Source of the DNA: Acidobacteriaceae bacterium
GTDB lineage: Bacteria; Acidobacteriota; Terriglobia; Terriglobales; Acidobacteriaceae
DNA length: 39,560 nucleotides
Direction of reading: 5' to 3'
NCBI GenBank assembly: GCA_003159355.1
Contig: PLPA01000283.1
Coordinates: forward strand, 43,621-83,180
Shown: piece after piece, positions 9,211 to 19,900 of the stretch
Numbering within the stretch: the stretch's first letter is position 1
How the letters are laid out: every line of letters begins with the position of its first letter
Position numbers and translations under genes: made by a program
Notes under the pieces: generated by a model
Told to the model about the DNA's origin: nothing
The model's input: the letters and a program-made list of their open reading frames with translations, nothing else
The model's database searches: none

Positions 9211-10677
9211 ATGCGCAAGAGATGGTTATTGGTTATCTTCGGCATCTTGGTTACTGGTGTAGCGGTCCGCTGCCTGGGCCAGGATGCAGCTAAGAATATG
9301 GACACGAGCACGGGTAAGAAAGTATGCGAGTGTGGCGCGCATCCGCCGGGACCGCCAAGAGACCGCACCGTAACCCCGTATGCTGGTACGCCGGACGACT
9401 TGAAGCCATTCGGCAAGTTTACGCCGAGTTATGATGTCAACTATATTCGTCCAAACATCTACATGGGCGCGGCGCGGAAGATTCCCGATCCCGCGGATAT
9501 TACGGAGGTGCGCATCGGATTTATCGGTCCGATCGAGCATCACCCCGACCAGGTTTTTGGGCTGCGGATGCTGCATGGCGCGCAGATGGCGATCGATGAG
9601 GCCAATGCCCGCGGCGGTTACGGGGGCAAGCCCTTCAAGCTGATGGCGCATAACGACTACGATAACTGGCAGGCCAAGACCGTTTATGGTCCGGACCGGC
9701 CCACAGACTCAGATATATGGGGATCGTCTTCGAATCAAGCTGTCAATATGGTTTACGACGACGAGGATTGGGCGATCTTTGGCTCGATCAGCTCCGAGAC
9801 CACGCACATCGTACTGCGCGTGGCGTTGCGTGCCGAGATTCCCGTGGTGAACTCGGAAAATACCGATCCCACCGTTCCAGAGACTACGATTCCGTGGTAC
9901 TTCGGCGCTTTGCAGGATGACCGGCAGCAGTCTTACACGTTGGCTCGCCACATTTTTACCGAGCTGGGGCTGAAACGCGTAGCGCTGTTCAGGGTAAACA
10001 ACCGCTATGGCCGCTTCGGAGTAGGCAAGTTCCGCGATGCGGCGCGCCGTCTGGGCCATCCGCTGGTGATTGAGCAGAAGTATCTGCCGGGCGACACGGA
10101 CTATTCGCAGCAGTTGAAGGTGATTCGCGATGCGCGGGCCGATGCGGTTGCTATCTGGGCCGATGAGGAACAGACGGCGCTGTTCCTCAAACAGTTACGG
10201 GCAGCGGGAATGAAACAGCGCGTCTTTGGCGCATATCGCACACTGGGTCCGGCGTTGCTGGCTGAGGCGGGAGATGCGGCCGAGGGCTTCGAAGCGGTCT
10301 ACCCCTACGATCCAACGCGCAACGACCCACGCTGGATCGACTTCAACAAGCGATACGAAGACCAATTCCATGAGAAGCCGGATCATTACGGCGCGTTGGC
10401 CTTCGACGCAATGAATGCTTTGCTCGATTCAATCTGCATGGCTGGACTCAATCGCGCGCGGATTCACGATGCTCTTGCCAACATTGAAGAGTACGACGGC
10501 GTAACTGGGCACATGACCTTCGACCCCAACGGGAAGAACGTGGCGCCGTTGTATTTGGGCACGGTACATGATGGCACAATCACATACAGGGTTGCCACGA
10601 TGGAAGCACGCTCGGTGCGGCCAGTGTCTTCTACCGCGCCGCAAATAATGCCCACTGGCGAGCCGCGCAAACAGTGA
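9211..10677 (+). CDS. ABC transporter substrate-binding protein, Leu/Ile/Val-type periplasmic binding fold (orphan)
   Basis: EVRIGFIGPIEHHPDQVFGLRMLHGAQMAIDEANARGGYGGKPFKL...VWAIFGSIS-type fold and FRVNNRYGRFGVGKFRDAARRLG...; AAGGAG upstream; no permease or ATPase gene next to it. Confidence 0.85.
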   Translation: MRKRWLLVIFGILVTGVAVRCLGQDAAKNMDTSTGKKVCECGAHPPGPPRDRTVTPYAGTPDDLKPFGKFTPSYDVNYIRPNIYMGAARKIPDPADITEVRIGFIGPIEHHPDQVFGLRMLHGAQMAIDEANARGGYGGKPFKLMAHNDYDNWQAKTVYGPDRPTDSDIWGSSSNQAVNMVYDDEDWAIFGSISSETTHIVLRVALRAEIPVVNSENTDPTVPETTIPWYFGALQDDRQQSYTLARHIFTELGLKRVALFRVNNRYGRFGVGKFRDAARRLGHPLVIEQKYLPGDTDYSQQLKVIRDARADAVAIWADEEQTALFLKQLRAAGMKQRVFGAYRTLGPALLAEAGDAAEGFEAVYPYDPTRNDPRWIDFNKRYEDQFHEKPDHYGALAFDAMNALLDSICMAGLNRARIHDALANIEEYDGVTGHMTFDPNGKNVAPLYLGTVHDGTITYRVATMEARSVRPVSSTAPQIMPTGEPRKQ

Positions 10678-10805
10678 CTCTTACTCTCCGCAACAGATGT
10701 CAGCCGAAGCTGCACGACAAATATGGCTCATTCGAGCGAATCTACGTTGTCCAGTCGGCTCTGCGGGGGAGAATCGTCAAAAAGAAGAAAGACGGGGTTT
10801 CCTCA

Positions 10806-11117
10806 ATGGATGATGCTCTTCCCGATGCCCGGATTGCATTCCGCGCCTACTTGATCCGTCTTCATGGACCGGAGAGCGGCCCAACAATAAGAGTGCTTTT
10901 AGTCGAGGCCTCAAAAGCGCGATCAATTTATGAGGGATTCGGATCGTGGCCGCAATGCGAGCGTTGGATCGGACAGCTTACAGGTTGGATTACTCCGCGA
11001 GATGTGTTGGCAGATCTTCACAAACGTCTCGAACAAAAGCAATTGGCGACCATTAATGTGGTGCGAACTTCAGTGCAAGACATCGAATCTGCCGGACTAA
11101 GTCGTGTTGATAGCTAA
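10806..11117 (+). CDS. Hypothetical protein (about 103 aa)
   Basis: ORF with non-repetitive protein-like composition after the PBP gene; start uncertain (10674 or 10806); no recognised domain. Confidence 0.35.
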   Translation: MDDALPDARIAFRAYLIRLHGPESGPTIRVLLVEASKARSIYEGFGSWPQCERWIGQLTGWITPRDVLADLHKRLEQKQLATINVVRTSVQDIESAGLSRVDS

Positions 11118-11134
11118 ACGAGAGAGGTTCATAA

Positions 11135-13810
11135 CTATTGTTTTGTCGCTGTTGTGGAAGGGGCGCCGAGGTGAAAGCTATGGCGGTCGAGTTTACTGAC
11201 CGCGGTTGCGAACTCACGAATTTCGATGTATTGATTCTTGTCCACGTCAATAAAATGCTGGCGGGTGTTGGTCGCAGGCCACCACACGTCGATCGCGGCA
11301 ATGCGCGCATTGTGCCCTAGCCCGATATGCTGTTCCATCGGATTAGAGCCGAAGGAACTGGTTTCTCCGACCGTACGATAGATTGATCGTGGTGCCTGAC
11401 CATCATCTGTCACTGTGACCTTGACCTGCGCGCCGACTCCGGAGCGGTTGCTTTTTACGCCAACCAGATGCACATTGATCCAGTCGTTGTTGTTGCCGGG
11501 GTTTTTAAACACACGCAAAGTGTGCGCATCGCCTGGCACAGCTCCGCCGGTCTCCGCCACGATGGCCACATTTCCGCTTCTGTCGAGATCGGCAAATGTG
11601 ATAGCGTGCCCTTTGTGCACGTCTCCTGTTCCCGAAGAAGCTGTGATGTCCACAAACTTTTTTCCGTCTTTGTTGAGTAGCAGCGTGTGCGGTATCAACG
11701 CAGTATAGTTCGGGTTCCCGTTTCCAAGGTAGATGGAGAGGAAGCCGTCGTTTCGGATGTCGCCAAAGCCGGAACCCATCGGCATGAATACCTTGTCGAG
11801 GCCCACTTTTTCGGTAACATCTTCAAAGGTTCCATCGTGCTTGTTGCGGTAGAGCTTGAGCGTTTCGGCGTTGTGCGGCAGACCTAAATAAGTCTTTATT
11901 GACTCCGCGATAGAGATCGGATAGCTTGCTACAAACAGGTCCGGCCATCCGTCGTTGTCGTAGTCGAAGAAGAACGTCGAGAAGCTGACTATTGGAGCCT
12001 GGACGCCCGCCTGCCGGGCCACATCTGTAAATGTCAGATTGCCGTTGTTGTGGTATAGATTATTCGCACCGTACAGGTTTGACACATAGAAATCTACGTA
12101 GCCGTCCTGATCGTAGTCCGCGGCCGTTACTCCCTTGGAAAACGCTGTCTGATCGATTCCCGACGAATGCGAGATGTCTTCAAATGTGCCGTCGCCTTTG
12201 TTGTGAAACAGTTGGCTGGGGGAGTTTTCGTTGGCAATGAAGAGGTCAAGATAGCCATCATTGTCAATGTCAGCCCATACCGCGGAATTTGTTTGAGCTA
12301 CGTTATCTCCCAGTCCGCTTTCCTCCGTCACGTCCGTGAATGTTCCATCGCAGTTATTGCGCAAAAGAGACCTTCTTTGAGGGTATTCCCATCCCCCGCG
12401 CGGAATGAAAAGGTCCATGCATCCGTCATTGTTGTAGTCCACCTGCATGATGTTGAGGGCGCCAAGCTGGTCAGCGAGGCCCGCTTGGACCGTTCGATCC
12501 GTAAAAGTGCCATCCCCGTTGTTGTGGAAATACTTGATCGGATCGCAGACTTCCATGCTGGAAACAACGATGTCAAGCAATCCGTTGTTCTCGAAGTCGT
12601 CGATGGTAAGCCCGCCGGCTTCGCGCATGACATTCAAGCCTGCTGCAGGCGCAACATCGACAAAGCGTCCGATGTCCTCCTTCGACTGGAAATCGCTCAG
12701 CGGGATGAGATATTCCTTGGGCACACCAGTCGGATACTCGCCCAGAGTCGAATACGCATAATTGAGCAGCCATTTTACTTCGATGTCGTTTGGGTATTGC
12801 ATGAGAAAATGAGTAAAGTATTGAATGGCAAGCCTGGATTCGTCCTTTTTCTCATAACTTTCCTTGGGATTTACGGGAGGAAATAAATCCATATCGCCGG
12901 AGTTGCGATAGACGCCGTTCTCCATCTCAGCCCAATGCAGATACGCCGCCCCGATTGTCTCTTCAAGTTTGGGTAACAAGGGAAACGTTGCTGCCTGTAC
13001 TGGGCCGCCCATGCCGCCACTGCCGCCGCCACCTGCACGATTGGACAACTGGGCCGATGTTGCTGTCTGGGCCATCTGGTAGGCAATCTTGAACTCCTTA
13101 ATAGATTCCTCCATCTTTCCCTTAGAAGCATATAGCTGGCCGGCAAACAAATAGAGTCCCAAAATATCTTCTGTACTGTAGGTTGCAGGAATATCCGACC
13201 TTGGCGTATTTGTAAAATCTACGATCTCCTTCATGGCAGCATCGTAAGACTGAGTTCGCAGGTTGCAGCTTTGACGGAGATCGCGAGCCCATCCATCGGG
13301 TTTTGGATAACGGCTAAAAAGACTATCAACTTCGCCAAGACCGCCAATTGATGCACCAAAACGAATGTCACCGTTTGCAACCAAGGCCTTTATGCGATCT
13401 GAGTTTAGATCTTGAGTCGCAGGCGCGACAGAGAAGATCTTCATGATTGCGAATCCAGACGGCACTGGAACAATGCCGCTAATTTGCCCATTAGAATGCC
13501 CGGCCAAGGCATCACGTAATTCGGAACGCAGTTGTGAAGGACTCAATTTGCCCATGTATCCGCCGTCGATTGCTGTTGGATCAATCGACTTCTCCTTGGC
13601 CAACACGCTGAAGTCCCATCCGGCATTGAGCTTACGCAACACGCCGGCAGCCTCTATTTCAGTAGATGTGACGATAATGCCCAATTCCAATGGCTGTGAA
13701 GCAGCATCTTGCTGGGCCAGGGCTAGGCTGGAAAAACATGGCAAAACCACGGCCGCTGAGAAAAACAGCTTTCCTATAAACAGATGACTGGCGATTGTTT
13801 GGCGTTGCAT
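11135..13810 (-). CDS. Parvulin-like PPIase - TPR - FG-GAP/ASPIC-UnbV fusion protein
   Basis: N-terminal LGIIVTSTEIEAAGVLRKLNAGWDFSVLAKEKSIDPTAIDGGYMGKLSPSQLRSELRDALAGHSNGQISGIVPVPSGFAIMKI (parvulin/SurA-like); central helical TPR-like region; C-terminal NNGDGTFTDRT / DYNNDGCMDLFI repeats and VHLVGVKSNRSGVGAQVKVTV (UnbV). Confidence 0.85.
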   Translation of the reverse strand: MQRQTIASHLFIGKLFFSAAVVLPCFSSLALAQQDAASQPLELGIIVTSTEIEAAGVLRKLNAGWDFSVLAKEKSIDPTAIDGGYMGKLSPSQLRSELRDALAGHSNGQISGIVPVPSGFAIMKIFSVAPATQDLNSDRIKALVANGDIRFGASIGGLGEVDSLFSRYPKPDGWARDLRQSCNLRTQSYDAAMKEIVDFTNTPRSDIPATYSTEDILGLYLFAGQLYASKGKMEESIKEFKIAYQMAQTATSAQLSNRAGGGGSGGMGGPVQAATFPLLPKLEETIGAAYLHWAEMENGVYRNSGDMDLFPPVNPKESYEKKDESRLAIQYFTHFLMQYPNDIEVKWLLNYAYSTLGEYPTGVPKEYLIPLSDFQSKEDIGRFVDVAPAAGLNVMREAGGLTIDDFENNGLLDIVVSSMEVCDPIKYFHNNGDGTFTDRTVQAGLADQLGALNIMQVDYNNDGCMDLFIPRGGWEYPQRRSLLRNNCDGTFTDVTEESGLGDNVAQTNSAVWADIDNDGYLDLFIANENSPSQLFHNKGDGTFEDISHSSGIDQTAFSKGVTAADYDQDGYVDFYVSNLYGANNLYHNNGNLTFTDVARQAGVQAPIVSFSTFFFDYDNDGWPDLFVASYPISIAESIKTYLGLPHNAETLKLYRNKHDGTFEDVTEKVGLDKVFMPMGSGFGDIRNDGFLSIYLGNGNPNYTALIPHTLLLNKDGKKFVDITASSGTGDVHKGHAITFADLDRSGNVAIVAETGGAVPGDAHTLRVFKNPGNNNDWINVHLVGVKSNRSGVGAQVKVTVTDDGQAPRSIYRTVGETSSFGSNPMEQHIGLGHNARIAAIDVWWPATNTRQHFIDVDKNQYIEIREFATAVSKLDRHSFHLGAPSTTATKQ

Positions 13811-13978
13811 CGGCTCCCCAATGGATGACTTGGATCGTTTGTAGATTTGTGAACGAAAGAAGAATCATAGTGGGGGTGACGGCGCGCGTCTTGGACCAAA
13901 GGATGGAGTGCCCGATTCGTCCGTCGGGAGGAGAAGGGAAGCCATACTTAATTATGATGCGGATACTCCACCAGATGG

Positions 13979-15358
13979 ATGAAGGCGCGCATCATCTCAT
14001 TGATTGATAGAGTGTTCATCCATATTGCCGATGGAGAATGCGGCCAGAAAGAGCACAATCATCTGTTGGCGGGAATTGCCGCGGGAGATTTCCCTGTGAA
14101 GCTCAAGCAAATGATGTGCGCTGCTATATTCATCGGCTGCCGGCTGCTGTCCGCACAGGGAGGCCACGAAGCGCCGTTGCCGACTTCACTCGCAACTCTA
14201 TTGGCTGAGGCGGGAGCAAAAAATAGTCAGGTTGCCTCCGCCGAGGATGCTTGGAGGGCCTCAGCACACGTTGAAAAGCTGGCCACTGCGCTTCCCGATC
14301 CTGTTATCACACTTCAGTCGTTCAGCATAGGCAGCCCTAAGCCGTTTGCCGGATTCAGCAACAGCGAGTTTGCGTACGTGAGTTTGGGAGCTTCACAAGA
14401 ACTTCCCTACCCTGGAAAACTCAGGCTCCGGGGCGAGGTTGCTCATCGCGAGATGGAGACGCAGAAGGCGGGCGTTGCAGTGACACGCTCCTTGGTGGCA
14501 GAGCAGGTCAAGCTGCTGTACCTGCAAATCGCATATTCTACCTCTGCAATCGCATACCTGGATCGTATCGATTCACTGTTGCAGTCCGTTACAAAAGACG
14601 CGCTCTCCCAGTACGCTCTGGGCAAAGGAAGCCAGTCAGCGGTCATCAAGGCGCAGATGGAGCGTACGCAGATTCTTCGTCAGGACACCATGCACAACCA
14701 GGAACTGTGGCAGGCACAGGCCCGGCTCAAGCAACTGTTGCATCGCACACAGGATTCTCCCGACATCTATCCCGATCCGCTGGCAGCGACGACCTTCGCG
14801 GCTGACCCGCAGGAGTTGCGAAACCAGTTGCGCTCCGGCAATCCCACGCTGCTGATGGATGCTTCTGCAGTGGACAAGCAGAAGGCGCAGTTGGCGTCCG
14901 CAAAGCGCAGCGTGAAGCCTGACTTTAATGTTGGCTATGCCTTCCAAATCACTGGCGATGATCATCGAAACCGATATATGTTTTCGGCGGAGATTCGTCT
15001 TCCCAATCGGCGTCGTGTAGAAGCTGAAATTGCCCAGGCAATGGAACTGGAGACTCGCGCAAGACACGAGATGGACTCGGATGTTCAGCAAAAGCTGGCT
15101 GATTTGCAGGAGCAATACATTGCCGTGAAGAGCACAGCGGAACTCCTCAATGAATACAAGGAAGGACTAATACCGCAAGCGGAGGCCGTGTTTCATTCCG
15201 AGCAGTCCGCCTATCAATCCAACAAGCAGGAACTCGGCCCGGTGCTTTCCGCATTGTTGGACATACTCACACTGGAGAGCGATTACCAGCAGGCGCTTCT
15301 CGATCATGAGGCCGCGCTGGTACGCATAGAGACATTGACAGGGAGAACAATACGATGA
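13979..15358 (+). CDS. Outer-membrane efflux protein (TolC/CusC-like)
   Basis: ALPDPVITLQSFSIGSPKPFAGFSNSEFAYVSLGASQELPYPGKLRLRGEVA... TolC-family pattern; overlaps the adaptor gene by 4 nt; true start may be the internal GTG near 14096. Confidence 0.83.
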   Translation: MKARIISLIDRVFIHIADGECGQKEHNHLLAGIAAGDFPVKLKQMMCAAIFIGCRLLSAQGGHEAPLPTSLATLLAEAGAKNSQVASAEDAWRASAHVEKLATALPDPVITLQSFSIGSPKPFAGFSNSEFAYVSLGASQELPYPGKLRLRGEVAHREMETQKAGVAVTRSLVAEQVKLLYLQIAYSTSAIAYLDRIDSLLQSVTKDALSQYALGKGSQSAVIKAQMERTQILRQDTMHNQELWQAQARLKQLLHRTQDSPDIYPDPLAATTFAADPQELRNQLRSGNPTLLMDASAVDKQKAQLASAKRSVKPDFNVGYAFQITGDDHRNRYMFSAEIRLPNRRRVEAEIAQAMELETRARHEMDSDVQQKLADLQEQYIAVKSTAELLNEYKEGLIPQAEAVFHSEQSAYQSNKQELGPVLSALLDILTLESDYQQALLDHEAALVRIETLTGRTIR

Positions 15359-16926
15359 GCGTGATAGCGCAACGGAACATCCTGACAGCTTCATTGGTCT
15401 GGGCTAGTGCGATGACCTGTATGCTATTTTTTCTTCTGAGTCATCCGGCGGTACATTGGTCACAGGTTGCCGATTCTCCCGCTCCCATCGCCATGGCGCC
15501 CGCTGCTACGGCGGCAATGGCCATGGATACACCATCGCAGCAGATGGATGCGCCGCTTGCGCCGATGCAACTGACCGCGGAACAGATGCAAAACATCGGC
15601 ATGACAACAGGCACAGCGGAATACAAGGATCTCAGCGACGATCTGCGCGCCACTGGAAGCGTGGCAATCAATGATAGCCTCCTCTCTTATGTTCAGGTAA
15701 GATTTTCCGGCTCCATACGTAAAGTCTTCGCGAATGCAACCTATCAATATGTCCGAAAAGGCGAGCCGCTCTTTACCGTATATAGCCCGGAACTGGTGGC
15801 TACGCAGCAGGAATACCTGCTTGCGAACGAGAATCAGCGGGCCCTGAGTAGCAGTTCCATCCGCGATGTTGCCGCTGGCGCAAGGTCTCTTTCGACAGCG
15901 GCCGAACGCAGGCTTACGCAGTGGGAGATTCCTGAGAGTGAGATTGCAGAGCTGAAGCGCAGTGGGAAGGTGCTTACCGACCTGACGATTCAATCGCCGG
16001 TCTCCGGCTACATCACGGAGCGGAACGCGCTGCCGAATATGTACGCCGAACCTGGCACGCGTCTCTACACCATCGCCGACCTTTCGCGCGTGTGGGTCAA
16101 CGCGCAGGTATTTCAATGCGATGTTGGCCGCCTCAAACCAGGCGATCAGGCCGAGATCACCGTCGATGCATATCCGCAGAAGATATTCAATGGGCGTGTC
16201 GAAGAAGTCCTTCCACAGGTCGATGCAACCACGCGCACGGTAACGGTGCGGCTCTCGATCGACAACACGGGGCTACTGTTGAAGCCGGGAATGTTTGTCA
16301 ACGTGGACCTTAAATCCGCAATGGGCCGCCGCCTGGTCGTTCCCGCTTCATCTGTTCTACAAACCGGCTTGAAACAAATTGTATTTCTGAATAAAGGCGA
16401 TGGGCGCATCGAGCCGAAGGATATTGTCCTGGGCCCCCAGATCGGCGACAACTTTGTGATCCTCAAGGGACTCGAAGCGCATCAGTCGATTGTGACATCC
16501 GCGAATTTCCTCATTGATTCCGAAAGCCAAATGCAAGCTGCCTCCGGTGCAGGAATGGCGTCAATGTCTAACTCTGGCGCAAGCGAGGGAACCGCATCGC
16601 GTCAGTCGATTCGGATAGAGTTCACCACCAATCCCAATCCGCCGCAGAAGGGGACGAATACACTCCGCGTTAAGCTTACTGACGGCAATGGAGCAATAGT
16701 CTCAGGCGCTGACGTTGCAGTCGCATTTTACATGGCGGCAATGCCGGAGATGGGAATGGCTGCAATGAGCACAAACACAAAGCTCGCCGAGAAAAGCGGC
16801 GGAGTCTATGAGAACACAAGTGAACTGCCCTGTGGAGGAACATGGCAGGTAACCGTTACGGTGAAGCAGCACGGTCAACTCGTTGCGACAAAGAAACTCA
16901 GCGTCAATGCCAAGGGCGGAATGTGA
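15355..16926 (+). CDS. RND efflux periplasmic adaptor (CusB-like) with Met-rich N-terminal linker and C-terminal YtkA/FixH-like domain
   Basis: MFP hallmarks GSIRKVFANATYQYVRKGEPLFTVYSPELVATQQEYLLA and YTIADLSRVWVNAQVFQCDVGRLKPGDQAEI; C-terminal FTTNPNPPQKGTNTLRVKLTDGNGAIVSGADVAVAFYMAAMPEMGMAAM. Confidence 0.9.
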   Translation: MSVIAQRNILTASLVWASAMTCMLFFLLSHPAVHWSQVADSPAPIAMAPAATAAMAMDTPSQQMDAPLAPMQLTAEQMQNIGMTTGTAEYKDLSDDLRATGSVAINDSLLSYVQVRFSGSIRKVFANATYQYVRKGEPLFTVYSPELVATQQEYLLANENQRALSSSSIRDVAAGARSLSTAAERRLTQWEIPESEIAELKRSGKVLTDLTIQSPVSGYITERNALPNMYAEPGTRLYTIADLSRVWVNAQVFQCDVGRLKPGDQAEITVDAYPQKIFNGRVEEVLPQVDATTRTVTVRLSIDNTGLLLKPGMFVNVDLKSAMGRRLVVPASSVLQTGLKQIVFLNKGDGRIEPKDIVLGPQIGDNFVILKGLEAHQSIVTSANFLIDSESQMQAASGAGMASMSNSGASEGTASRQSIRIEFTTNPNPPQKGTNTLRVKLTDGNGAIVSGADVAVAFYMAAMPEMGMAAMSTNTKLAEKSGGVYENTSELPCGGTWQVTVTVKQHGQLVATKKLSVNAKGGM

Positions 16927-16927
16927 G

Positions 16928-19900
16928 ATGATCGCTCGGATCATCGAAATCTGCGCTCGGAATAGATTCCTCGTATTTGCAATTGTCTCGATGCTGACAC
17001 TGGCGGGCGCCTGGTCTCTAATGCATATTTCTTTAGACGCCCTGCCTGATATCTCGGATGTTCAAGTCATCGTCCATACGAGTTGGGAAGGCCAGCCGCC
17101 GGATATCATCGAAGATCAGGTCACTTATCCGATTGTCACTAGCCTCCTGGCTGCGCCTCACGTGAAGGCGGTGCGCGCGCAGACAATGCTTGGAGACTCC
17201 TATGTCTTTGTCATCTTCGAAGATGGAACCGATCCGTATTGGGCGCGTTCGCGCGTAGTCGAATATCTTCAGCAGATCAGCGGCCGCTTGCCACAGGATG
17301 TGCATCCAGCCATCGGCCCCGACGCGACCGGCGCGGGCTGGGTCTTTGAGTATGCCATCGTTGACAAGAGCGGAACCCACAGTCTTGCCGACCTGCGCAG
17401 CTTGCAGGATTGGCATCTGCGGTACGACCTTGAAACAGTTCCAGGTGTTTCGGAGGTAGCGAGCATCGGTGGGTTTGTGCGCCAATATCAGGTGCGACTC
17501 GATCCCAACAAGATGCTTGCCTATGGAATTCCGCTTTCAACGGTGATCGACCGAGTCAAGGCCAGCACCAATGAAGTAGGCGGGCGCGTGCTCGATCTGA
17601 GTGGAGCGCAGTATTTGATTCGAGGCCTCGGTTATTTGCGCTCGACCAATGACCTGGAAAACGTAGCGGTGGGCAGTAAGAACGGCGCTCCGGTGCTGCT
17701 GCGCGATCTGGGCAGTGTCGGACTTGGACCTGATATTCGAGAAGGTGTTGCAGAGTGGAATGGCGAGGGCGAAACAGTCGGCGGCATTGTGGTCATGCGT
17801 CAAGGCATGAATGCGCTGAAAGTGATCGACGGTGTAAAGCGCAAGTTTCACGGGATCGAGGCCTCTCTTCCATCCGGTGTTGAGATTGTCTCTGGGTACG
17901 ATCGTTCAGGCCTCATCAAGGACTCGATCGCCACTCTTCAGCGCGACCTGCTTGAAGAAGCAGTCATTGTAAGCCTGGTGATCCTCATCTTTCTTTTTCA
18001 TTACCGCTCCGCGCTGATTGTGATTATTGCTCTGCCTATAGCTGTGCTGGTCTCCTTCATCCCAATGTATTTTCTTGGAATCACTTCCAACATCATGTCG
18101 CTTGGCGGCCTAGCGCTCGCCATCGGCGTCCTTGTCGACGCGGCTATTGTCATGGTCGAAAACGGCTATAGGCATCTTTCGGAGCGGCAAGAGGCAGGTT
18201 CACTTCCCGTATCACATTCGGAACGCCGGCAGATCCTCATCGGCGCCGCAAAGCAGGTTGGACCCGCGCTTTTCTTCTCTCTGTTAATTATCGTGGTCTC
18301 TTTCCTCCCCGTTTTTTTGCTTGAAGCTCAGGAAGGAAGGATGTTTCGCCCCCTCGTTTGGACAAAGACTCTTGCTGTTGGATCTTCATCCATTCTCGCC
18401 ATCACTCTGGTGCCTGTTCTAATGGTGCTGTTGATTCGCGGCAGGCTGCGGCCAGAGCGCGAGAATCCGGTTTCACAATTCACGCAGGCGCTCTATCTTC
18501 CAGTGCTTCGGTTTTGCCTCAGGCACAGGAAGCTGACAATCGTCCTCAATCTTCTGTTTCTGATAGCAATGGTACCCATCGCCTTCAAACTCGGAAGCCA
18601 GTTCATGCCACCGCTTTTTGAAGGGTCCGCACTCTATATGCCAACCTCCCTCCCCGGCATTTCCATCGAACAAGCGAAGACCCTCATGCAAAAGCAGGAT
18701 GCTCTCCTGCGCGCATTTCCCGAGGTGGAGAGCGTCTTTGGCAGCGTGGGCAGATCAGACAGCGCGACGGATAACGCCCCTCTCGATATGTTCGACACAA
18801 CCATCATGCTGAAGCCGCGAGAGCAATGGAGGCGCGGCATGACATACGAAAGACTGATTCAGGAGATGGACGCAAGCGTGCAGTTTCCGGGCATCTCCAA
18901 CACCTGGACAAGTCCGGTGGAATGCCGCCTCGACATGGAACTTACCGGCATCAAAACGCCGTTGGGCATCAAGGTGCAGGGACCAAACATTGATGGGATT
19001 GAACGTCTCGCGGGACAAATTCAAAGCGTGCTCGCAACCATGCCGCAGCAGCGTTCCTCATTTGCGGAACGCATCTCCCAGGGCTTCTACGTGAACGTGG
19101 ACGTGGATCGCGAGGAAGCGGCGCGTTATGGGTTGAGCGTGGCTGATGTACAAACCGCTGTCTCGTCAGGCATCGGCGGACGGAACGTCACCGAGAATAT
19201 CGAAGGACGGGAACGCTACCCCATCAACGTGCGCTATGAGCAGGATTTCCGCGACAGCGTGGATCGGATGCGCAGTGTCTTGATCGGCACTCCATCCGGA
19301 TCGCAGATTCCTCTCGGGCAGGTTGCGCGCGTCTCGCTCTCGAATGGACCTGCGATGATCAGAGACGAAGATGGCCAACTTACGGGTTATATTTACATCA
19401 ATCTCAAGGATACAAACTACGGCGCTTTTGTTGATGCGGCAAATCGATTGCTGCGCGATCAAGTCGCATTGCCCGCGAACTATTCGTTCACCTGGTCGGG
19501 AGAATACCAATTTGAGCAGAGAGCGAAGCAGCGGTTGAAGCTGATTGTACCGGTGGTCTTTGCGCTGATCTTTCTCTTGCTGTATATGGTCTTCCAATCT
19601 GTTGTAGAGGTCGTGGTCCTTATCTTTCCTACGCTCTACGCAATGACTGGCGGGCTGCTGATGCAGTGGCTGCTCGGTTATAACTTCAGCGTTGCAGTGT
19701 GGGTGGGATACATCGCGCTCTTTGGGATCGCGGTTGAAACCGGCGTTGTGATGGTGGTGTACCTTCACGAGGCGGTGGAACGGCGCTTGAGCTCGGGAGA
19801 AATCCATTCAGGTAGCGATATTGAACTTGCCGTCATTGAAGGCGCTGTGCAACGTCTCCGCCCGAAGTTGATGACGGTCTGCGCAGTGCTTGCAAGCCTG

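Noticed and set aside
12167-12886. 239-aa + strand ORF opposite the PPIase-TPR-UnbV gene
   Set aside because: Repetitive VAVVVKI-type translation is the reverse complement of FG-GAP repeats
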